From assembly GCA_013425425.1 (NCBI GenBank), contig JACCLJ010000036.1:1-17435 (forward strand): 17,435 nucleotides of DNA. The letters run 5' to 3'. Each line of letters starts with the position of its first letter. Within the stretch, counting starts at the first letter, position 1. The stretch is from Microcaldota archaeon. Its GTDB lineage: Archaea; Micrarchaeota; Micrarchaeia; Anstonellales; Bilamarchaeaceae. Shown piece by piece: positions 7,211-13,183 of the stretch. Below the pieces are notes generated by a model, which had not been told where the DNA came from, did no database searches, and worked only from the letters and a program-made list of their open reading frames with translations. Both the position numbers and the translations under genes were made by a program.

Positions 7211-8821
7211 ATGCTAGTCAAGAACAGGAAATACATAGTTGTAGCCGGTTCCATTATGTCCGGCCTTGGAAAGGGGATAGTGACTTCTTCTATAGGAAAA
7301 CTGCTCCAGGCGAGAGGGTACAAGGTAATACCCATAAAGTTCGACGGTTACCTGAACGTGGACTGCGGGACGATGAATCCGTTCAGGCATGGCGAGGTTT
7401 TCGTGCTTGATGACGGCACGGAAGTCGACATGGACTTCGGGACTTACGAGCGGTTTTTGGACATATCGCTTACGAAGACTTCGAGCATAACCGGCGGAAA
7501 GCTGTTCAAGACTATAATAGAGAAGGAGAGGAAGGGCGAGTATCTTGGCAGGGACGTCCAGTTCGTGCCGCACCTTACGGACGAGATAAAGGGCAGGGTG
7601 AAGGCTGTCGGCGAGGAGAGCGGGGCGGACATAATCCTTGTGGAGGTCGGCGGGACGGTGGGCGACCTTGAGAACGGCTATTTTCTTGAAGCGATGAGGC
7701 AGCTGAATTTCGAGGAAAGGGGCAACCTCATATTCATACAGCTTACCTATATCCCGAGCCTTTCCCTGGGGGAGCAGAAGACAAAGCCGACGCAGCATGC
7801 GACAAGGGTGCTGCAGGCCATGGGAATCCAGCCGAACATAATAATGTGCAGGGAGCAGGAGAAGCTGACTGCAGATGTCAAGAAAAAAATAAGCCTTTAC
7901 TGCAACATCCGCGAGGAGGCGGTATTCGACGACCCGCTGGTAAAGACTGTTTACGACCTTCCGCTTGCGCTTGAGAAGCAGGGCCTCATAGACACGATAT
8001 GCGACGAGCTCGGCATACCTAAGAAGGAGGCAGACCTGAAGAACTGGAAGAACATCGTAGGAAGGATAATGAGCGAGCATGAAAAGAAGGCGAACATAGC
8101 GATTGTCGGAAAATATACCGCGGTGAAGGATGCTTATGTCAGCGTGAAGGAGGCGGTCATCCATGCGGCAGCTGCGAACAACATAGGCGTGGAAATCGGG
8201 TGGGTGGAATCCACGGACCTGGAGATAGCAGATAATGCCAAATCCATACTGAAGGATTACGACGGCATAATAGTGCCTGGCGGATACGGTGCGCGCGGGA
8301 TAGAAGGCAAGATAAGGGCAATAAACCATGCAAGGGAAAGCAAATTGCCGTATGTCGGGTTATGCCTTGGGATGCAGCTCATGGTAATAGAATATGCGAG
8401 GAATGTCTGTAAGCTGGAAGGCGCGAATTCCACGGAATTCGACAAGAAGACTGCTTATCCGGTCATAGACCTGCTGCCCGAGCAGAGGAAGATGGAGGAA
8501 ATGGGCGCGACGAACCGTCTTGGTGCATACGAATGCAAGCTGAAGAAAGGCACTGAGGCGTACAAGGCATACGGCGCGGAAACCGTTCATGAGAGGCACA
8601 GGCACAGGTGGGAAGTCAATCCCGATTTCGCCGCCATACTTGAGAAGGGGGGGCTCGTGATTTCCGGGGTCCATCCGAAAAGCAATATCGTTGAGATAGT
8701 CGAATGGCCGGATGGTTTCGGCATAGGGACCCAGCCGCATATAGAACTCAAGAGCAGGCTTGAAAACCCGGCTCCGGTGTTCGTTGCATTCATGAAAGCG
8801 GTCAAGGAGAGATTGAAGTAA
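7211..8821 (+). CDS. pyrG: CTP synthase (glutamine-hydrolysing)
   Basis: Makes CTP from UTP, ATP and glutamine, the last step of de novo pyrimidine nucleotide synthesis. At 536 aa it is the usual length. The synthase domain (about 1-270) shows SGLGKG near residue 17, GTMNPFRHGEVFVLDDG (53-69), TYERF, EVGGTVGDLE (145-154, the Mg/UTP region) and KTKPTQH (190-196). The class I glutamine amidotransferase domain (about 290-536) shows GGYGARGIEGKI (357-368), the nucleophile Cys385 in GLCLGMQ, RHRHRWEVN (462-470), and the triad His510/Glu512 in TQPHIELKSR. Variations from the common bacterial form include DGYLNVD for DPYINVD and FGTYERF for LGHYERF. It appears leaderless, with its own or the shared TATA box 27 bp upstream, and no Shine-Dalgarno. 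It ends 37 bp before the tRNA gene. Confidence 0.97.
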   Translation: MLVKNRKYIVVAGSIMSGLGKGIVTSSIGKLLQARGYKVIPIKFDGYLNVDCGTMNPFRHGEVFVLDDGTEVDMDFGTYERFLDISLTKTSSITGGKLFKTIIEKERKGEYLGRDVQFVPHLTDEIKGRVKAVGEESGADIILVEVGGTVGDLENGYFLEAMRQLNFEERGNLIFIQLTYIPSLSLGEQKTKPTQHATRVLQAMGIQPNIIMCREQEKLTADVKKKISLYCNIREEAVFDDPLVKTVYDLPLALEKQGLIDTICDELGIPKKEADLKNWKNIVGRIMSEHEKKANIAIVGKYTAVKDAYVSVKEAVIHAAAANNIGVEIGWVESTDLEIADNAKSILKDYDGIIVPGGYGARGIEGKIRAINHARESKLPYVGLCLGMQLMVIEYARNVCKLEGANSTEFDKKTAYPVIDLLPEQRKMEEMGATNRLGAYECKLKKGTEAYKAYGAETVHERHRHRWEVNPDFAAILEKGGLVISGVHPKSNIVEIVEWPDGFGIGTQPHIELKSRLENPAPVFVAFMKAVKERLK

Positions 8822-8823
8822 TG

Positions 8824-8832
8824 TTTAAAAAA
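8824..8832 (+). promoter_or_regulatory. Probable TATA box for tRNA-Asp
   Basis: TTTAAAAAA begins three bases after the pyrG stop and is centred about 31 bp before the first base of the tRNA. This suits an archaeal promoter with a short 5' leader removed by RNase P. Confidence 0.5.
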
Positions 8833-8858
8833 TGATTTCAACGAATTCCTATTCTGCT

Positions 8859-8964
8859 GCTCTGGTAGTGTAGAGTTTTGACTTGGCTTCAGGTCATAAC
8901 ATGCATTGGTTTAGCATTAGGGACTGTCACTCCCTCGACTCGGGTTCGAATCCCGACCAGGGCG
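8859..8964 (+). tRNA. tRNA-Asp (GTC) with an insertion in the D-loop
   Basis: The cloverleaf can be built by hand. The acceptor stem is GCTCTGG (8859-8865) with CCAGGGC (8957-8963), seven pairs including one G-U, with discriminator G at 8964. The D-stem is GTGT (8868-8871) with GCAT (8914-8917). The anticodon arm is AGGGA, loop CTGTCAC, TCCCT (8919-8935), giving anticodon GTC. The variable loop is CGAC. The T-arm is TCGGG, TTCGAAT, CCCGA (8940-8956). CCA is not encoded. The gene spans 106 bases. Removing about 31 bases between AG (positions 14-15) and ATTGG leaves a normal 75-nt molecule with an 11-nt D-loop and G18G19. The anticodon loop, the usual intron site, is intact. The gene sits between pyrG and a small HEPN-like gene. 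Confidence 0.88.
8874..8904 (+). other. Insertion in tRNA D-loop, candidate noncanonical intron
   Basis: About 31 nt interrupt the D-loop; a one-base shift (8875-8905) gives the same mature sequence. The insert folds into a hairpin: GTTTTGACTTG (8875-8885) pairs with CAGGTCATAAC (8890-8900), closed by a GCTT loop, with a single T-T mismatch in eleven positions. ATGC (8901-8904) could also pair with the D-stem strand GTGT, leaving AGA (8872-8874) as a 3-nt bulge. I could not build a canonical two-bulge bulge-helix-bulge at the expected junctions. The exact splice sites, and whether the insert is removed at all, are therefore uncertain. Confidence 0.55.
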
Positions 8965-8976
8965 CTTTCTTATTTT
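8965..8976 (+). terminator. T-rich stretch after the tRNA
   Basis: CTTTCTTATTTT follows the discriminator base directly, with no hairpin. Archaeal transcription often ends at T-rich tracts, so it could terminate the tRNA transcript. It could equally act as a weak TATA-like element (TTATTTTA) for the next gene, although its 21-bp distance from that ATG is shorter than at other promoters here. Confidence 0.3.
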
Positions 8977-8994
8977 ACCTATGGATCTGGTTGC

Positions 8995-9531
8995 ATGGCT
9001 GGAATGAAGGAACAGATGGGCAAGCTGAATTTCCTCGTCAAAGAGGCGGACGGAGCGTTCAGCGGCGGGGACGTTACCGCAAGGATAGGGGCATGCACCA
9101 TTTATGCCGGAATCATGGAACTACTTACCATACAGGCTGCAAAACTGATGGAGCAGATAATACTGAAATCACAGCTTCATAAGGGAAAGAATGTGGCCTT
9201 CACCCCGCATGACGATTCCTTTTTCTATGGTGAAAAAGTGGGCACGCGCAGAATCCTGATAGCAATAAGCGAAACGCTTCCTTTCAGGGCTTCCGGCAAA
9301 ACCAGGGAGGAGGACGCGGCAAAAATCAACGGGCTTGCAAAGAGATTCATAGATTCCGGACATGGGTTCCTCGACCTGAGGAATACGCTCATCCATCACA
9401 TGGGAAATCCTGAAAAGAACCTTGGCGACATTGAAAATTCATGCCTGAGGATAAAGGAGTCGTTCGAAAAATTCTCTGCGGCACAAAAGGAGTTCGTGCT
9501 TGCAGCGCAGCCGTTCAGGACGATAGGGTAA
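8995..9531 (+). CDS. Small HEPN-like helical protein, possible RNase
   Basis: A 178-aa, apparently all-helical protein. Near its C-terminus it carries R129-N-T-L-I-H134-H (within FLDLRNTLIHHMG). This fits the R-(N/D/H)-x3-H motif of HEPN domains, many of which are metal-independent RNases in toxin-antitoxin, CRISPR or stress systems. An earlier long helix (about 28-58, from VTARIGACTIYAG) fits the first HEPN helices. Family membership is inferred from the motif and helix pattern only. The frame is open back into the tRNA (TTG at 8878), but that part would overlap the tRNA gene. I therefore use the first ATG outside it, 8995, with 9004 as the alternative. No adjacent nucleotidyltransferase (MNT) antitoxin gene is visible. 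It is followed by the zincin gene, which has its own promoter. Confidence 0.75.
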   Translation: MAGMKEQMGKLNFLVKEADGAFSGGDVTARIGACTIYAGIMELLTIQAAKLMEQIILKSQLHKGKNVAFTPHDDSFFYGEKVGTRRILIAISETLPFRASGKTREEDAAKINGLAKRFIDSGHGFLDLRNTLIHHMGNPEKNLGDIENSCLRIKESFEKFSAAQKEFVLAAQPFRTIG

Positions 9532-9551
9532 CGCCTGCCTCCAAGCGCATA

Positions 9552-9559
9552 TTTATAAA
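9552..9559 (+). promoter_or_regulatory. TATA box of the zincin gene
   Basis: TTTATAAA is centred 27.5 bp before the ATG at 9583, the same spacing as at the shared pyrG promoter. It is preceded by the purine-containing stretch AAGCGCA, which may be a BRE. No Shine-Dalgarno precedes the ATG, so a leaderless mRNA is likely. Confidence 0.65.
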
Positions 9560-9582
9560 CATTTTATAACATATTCAACATT

Positions 9583-10629
9583 ATGCAGGAACTGAAACTC
9601 AGGCAATTAGCCAAGCCGCTGGATGAAGCGAGAAAAGACCCCAGAGTGGATAAGGCAGTTCTTTTTGTGGAGGATTTGTTCAGGGCGAAGATGAGGAGCA
9701 GCCCCAGTATTCTGATAATTGATGATACTAATAGGAAAGAATACCTGAATGCCGTAAAAGAAGATTCAGCAGGACTTGATCGCTTGGAAGCCATGCGAAT
9801 GGGAGGGGGGCAGAAAATCGGGCTAGTATCCTCACTTTTATCAATTGTTTATCCAAAAGAGAGATTACAAAAAATGAAAAAAGAGTATGACCCAGACGAC
9901 GAATGGATAATAATAAGCCCAAGGGATGTATTGGCAACGATAAAGAACCCAATGGGGTTGATCAATAAAATCCATATCTATACGGGTACAGTTGAAAGTT
10001 TAACGAAGGTCGCAAGCGATGAAGATTACAAGGGAACCGAGAGAATAATGATCAGGAAGCCCATAGGACTGCACATGAGAAATGAAAACATGATAGTTCT
10101 TGATGAACGTGAAGCACCGCCCAGCATTACACTAACGCACGAATTGATTCATGCGGAAGATGAGAAATATCTTGACTCTGCAAATCCATTATATCGGGTA
10201 ATAATAGAGGGCAGAGCGACCTTCGGAGAGGTTATTTTTGCAGTTGAAGATAGTGGAGCCAAAGTCAATACATTGCAAATGTTAGTAGCAACTAAGATGA
10301 AAAGCATGTTTGGTAATGGAGGCATCATTCAAAGAAATTTTGGCCAGATGCGGGATAGCTTAAGATGCATAGGAAAAAAGCCCAGAATGTTAGCCACGCT
10401 TGATGCAGAAATTCATAATTTCCTCAAGGAAATAAAAGCAACAAGCATAGAGGAACAACGGTATTACGTCCCTTTCATGATAGTAATAGCAGAACTTGCG
10501 CATACCTTGAAAGATCCTTACGCCGCATTCAGGATAACAACCGAAAAACAACCCAGAACAGAAGAAGAGCTGAAAAATTTCAAAGAATTCTACAAAAAAG
10601 AGATAGAAGAGTATAAAAGAACCCATTAG
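9583..10629 (+). CDS. Gluzincin-like metalloprotein (HEXXH-x18-E)
   Basis: A 348-aa protein. It contains THELIH (185-190), a HEXXH zinc site, followed after exactly 18 residues by E209 in IIEGRA. HEXXH-x18-E is the zinc-binding arrangement of gluzincins such as M1 aminopeptidases. No M1 GxMEN substrate motif is evident and the protein is much shorter, so it is probably a different, minimal family. No signal peptide or membrane helix is visible, so a cytoplasmic protein is expected. Residues 1-170 are of unknown fold, and the C-terminus (320-348) is a charged helix. The gene is visibly more AT-rich than its neighbours: two 60-base rows counted by hand gave 19 and 26 G+C, against 38 in a pyrG row. 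This suggests recent acquisition. Its TAG stop overlaps the gyrA stop on the opposite strand by 4 bp. Confidence 0.85.
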   Translation: MQELKLRQLAKPLDEARKDPRVDKAVLFVEDLFRAKMRSSPSILIIDDTNRKEYLNAVKEDSAGLDRLEAMRMGGGQKIGLVSSLLSIVYPKERLQKMKKEYDPDDEWIIISPRDVLATIKNPMGLINKIHIYTGTVESLTKVASDEDYKGTERIMIRKPIGLHMRNENMIVLDEREAPPSITLTHELIHAEDEKYLDSANPLYRVIIEGRATFGEVIFAVEDSGAKVNTLQMLVATKMKSMFGNGGIIQRNFGQMRDSLRCIGKKPRMLATLDAEIHNFLKEIKATSIEEQRYYVPFMIVIAELAHTLKDPYAAFRITTEKQPRTEEELKNFKEFYKKEIEEYKRTH

Positions 10630-13169
10630 CCGCCGTTGCCTTCCTCATCAGCCTTCTTCTCTTCCTCTTCGGCCTTCAGCTCTTCCGGCGTCTTGAATTC
10701 CGGGGATGGCGGGACGGGTGCAACTTCGGCTTCCTTTTCTTCCGCCTCTTTCTGCACTTCCTCCTCGGTTTTCTTCTCGGAGAGGGCAGTGGTGATGCTT
10801 GCGACCTTTTCGTTTTCACCGAGCTTTATTATCCGCACGCCCTGGGTGTTCCTTCCTATGACGGATATGCCTGCAACAGGCGTCCTGATGCTCTGGCCAT
10901 GCGAACTCATCACTATTGCTTCATCGTCATCGTCAACCGCGGCTATGCCAACGACATTGCCGTTCCTTCCTTCGGTCTTTATGTTGATTACGCCGTGGCC
11001 GCCCCTTGCCTGGCTTCTATATTCGTCTATGTGCGTCCTCTTCCCGTAGCCGTTTTCCGTGACCGTGAGTATTGATGGCTTCCTGCACACCGCAGCGCCC
11101 ACGACCTCGTCGCCCTCGCGGAGCCTTATGCCGATGACTCCCTGCGAGGTGCGGCCGGTTTCGCGCGCATCCGTTTCATTGAACCTTATCGCCTGGCCGT
11201 CTTTCGTTGCCACGACGACGTCCTCGTTTCCGGTCGTCCTTATGACCTCGATAAGCTCATCTCCTTCCTTCAGCGTTATCGCTATTATGCCTCCCTTGCG
11301 CGGCCTGCCGAAATTCGCAAGCGAAGTGCGCTTTGCTATGCCTTTCTTCGTCACCATCAGTAGATATTCTGATTCGCTGAATTCCCCTGCCACGCTTATC
11401 CATGAGCTTATCTTCTCCTCCTTCAGGTCGAGCAGGCTTACAATCGTTTTCCCTGAGGCATATCTTCCCGCCTCCGGTAGCTGGTATGTCTTGAGCCAGT
11501 GGACGCGGCCCTTGTCGGTAAAGAACAGGAGGTAGTTGTGGTTGCGCGTAATCACCGCATCCTTCACGAAATCCTCCTCCTTTGTCTCCGTGCCGACTAT
11601 GCCTTTTCCTCCGCGGTGCTGCGTCCGGTACTCCGAAAGCAGGACACGCTTTATGTAGCCGCGGTTGCTTATGACAACGACGACCTTGTTGTTCGGGACA
11701 AGCGCTTCTGTCGTTATCTCTCCCTCGATTTCGATTATGTCGGTGCGCCTCTCGTCTCCGTATCTCGACTTCACTTCCTTGAGCTCCTCTTTTATCATGT
11801 GGAGTATCTTCTTAATGTCTGCAAGCACTTCCTTCAGCCATGCGATTTTCTTCTGCAGTTCCGCATATTCCGTTTCTATCTTCTCGCGCTCAAGCGCGAT
11901 GAGCCTCTGCAGCTTCATGTCCAATATTGCATTCGCCTGCTTCTCGCTGAGCGAATACTGTTTCATGAGCCCGGAGCGCGCCTCGCTTACGTCCTTGGAT
12001 TTCCTCAGGAACGCGACCACGGAATCGATGTTCTGGAGAGCTATCCTCAGGCCTTCGAGTATGTGCGCCCTTTCCTCTGCCTCCCTCAGCTCGAAGACGC
12101 TCTTTCTCCTTATGACTTCCTTCCGGAATTCGATGAATTCCGTTATCATTGAGTGGAGCGGAAGCAGCTTGGGCTTCTTGCCCACCAGCGCGAGGTTGAT
12201 TATGCCGAACGTGCTTTCAAGAGGGGTGTGCGCATAGAGCTGGTTCAGAACCACATCCGCATTCACGCCGCGCTTCAGGTCTATCGTAATCGCAAGGCCT
12301 TTCTTGTCCGAATAATCGTTTATGCCGGAGATGCCCTCGATTCTTTTCGATTTCGCCGATTCCACGATCGCCTCTATCAATGCAGTTTTCGTCATCTGGT
12401 AGGGTATCTCGCTTATGACTATCTTGTTCTTCTCCTGCTCGATTTCCGCCTTTCCCCGCAGGCGTATTATCCCCCTGCCCGTCTTGTATGCCTGGAGTAT
12501 CCCTGCCCTGCCGACTATGATTCCGCCTGTCGGGAAATCCGGCCCTTTTACCATTTCTATTACTGCACCCTCGTCCGCACCGTCTATCACGGCTACGGTC
12601 GCGTCCACAATCTCGTTCAGGTTGTGTGGAGGGACGTTCGTTGCCATGCCGACCGCTATTCCGGACGAACCGTTGATGAGGAGATTGGGAATTTTTGAAG
12701 GAAGAACCGTGGGCTCCTTCAACGTGCCGTCGAAATTCGGTGTGAAATCCACCGTCTCCTTTTCTATGTCTGCAAGGAGTTCATTTGAAAGCCGTGCCAT
12801 GCGTACCTCTGTATACCTCATCGCAGCCGCACTATCCCCATCTAAGCTACCCATATTCCCGTGACCATCAACTAACACATAACGTAAACTGAAGGGCTGC
12901 GCCATCCTTACAAGTGAATCGTAAATCGCCATGTCTCCATGAGGATGGAATTTTCCCAGGATTTCGCCCACGATCCTCGCACTTTTCTTGTGCGGCTTGT
13001 CATGATAGTTTCCGAGTTCGTGCATACCGTATAAAATGCGTCTGTGCACTGGTTTGAGGCCGTCCCTTACGTCCGGTAATGCCCTTCCAATTATTACGCT
13101 CATCGAGTAATCGACATAAGACTCCCTCATGTCGTCTTCAATCGTTCTCTGGACTATTTTTTCTGCCAT
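10626..13169 (-). CDS. gyrA: DNA gyrase subunit A
   Basis: Breakage-reunion subunit of the A2B2 type II topoisomerase that introduces negative supercoils. At 847 aa it has the full length of bacterial-type GyrA. The N-terminal domain has RALPDVRDGLKPVHRRILY (29-47), the helix HPHGDMAIYDSLVRM (75-89) and the catalytic Tyr119 in AAAMRYTE. A long coiled arm follows (about 345-470). The C-terminal beta-pinwheel begins near 490 and carries the GyrA box QHRGGKG (517-523), the signature separating gyrase from Topo IV. Residues from about 795 form an acidic, Glu-rich tail. The residue matching E. coli Ser83 is Met80; the Asp87 equivalent is kept (Asp84). The ATG lies 14 bp after the gyrB stop with a GGGTG-like ribosome site. 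The gene is convergent with the zincin gene, with no obvious terminator between them. Confidence 0.97.
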   Translation of the reverse strand: MAEKIVQRTIEDDMRESYVDYSMSVIIGRALPDVRDGLKPVHRRILYGMHELGNYHDKPHKKSARIVGEILGKFHPHGDMAIYDSLVRMAQPFSLRYVLVDGHGNMGSLDGDSAAAMRYTEVRMARLSNELLADIEKETVDFTPNFDGTLKEPTVLPSKIPNLLINGSSGIAVGMATNVPPHNLNEIVDATVAVIDGADEGAVIEMVKGPDFPTGGIIVGRAGILQAYKTGRGIIRLRGKAEIEQEKNKIVISEIPYQMTKTALIEAIVESAKSKRIEGISGINDYSDKKGLAITIDLKRGVNADVVLNQLYAHTPLESTFGIINLALVGKKPKLLPLHSMITEFIEFRKEVIRRKSVFELREAEERAHILEGLRIALQNIDSVVAFLRKSKDVSEARSGLMKQYSLSEKQANAILDMKLQRLIALEREKIETEYAELQKKIAWLKEVLADIKKILHMIKEELKEVKSRYGDERRTDIIEIEGEITTEALVPNNKVVVVISNRGYIKRVLLSEYRTQHRGGKGIVGTETKEEDFVKDAVITRNHNYLLFFTDKGRVHWLKTYQLPEAGRYASGKTIVSLLDLKEEKISSWISVAGEFSESEYLLMVTKKGIAKRTSLANFGRPRKGGIIAITLKEGDELIEVIRTTGNEDVVVATKDGQAIRFNETDARETGRTSQGVIGIRLREGDEVVGAAVCRKPSILTVTENGYGKRTHIDEYRSQARGGHGVINIKTEGRNGNVVGIAAVDDDDEAIVMSSHGQSIRTPVAGISVIGRNTQGVRIIKLGENEKVASITTALSEKKTEEEVQKEAEEKEAEVAPVPPSPEFKTPEELKAEEEEKKADEEGNGG

Positions 13170-13183
13170 TAATCAAACACCCG

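Noticed and set aside
7214..8329. 371-codon open frame antisense to pyrG
   Set aside because: It is a shadow of a strongly supported gene: residues look compositionally random with many Tyr/His/Arg, and there is no promoter or ribosome site.
8940..8964. tRNA 3' end as an attachment site for an integrated island (HEPN plus zincin genes)
   Set aside because: I looked for a second copy of the T-arm/acceptor sequence between 8965 and 10700 and found none, and there is no integrase gene in the window.
8878..8994. N-terminal extension of the HEPN-like gene from a TTG at 8878
   Set aside because: It would be encoded by the tRNA-Asp gene itself (D-loop insert to T-arm); the frame is open there only by chance.
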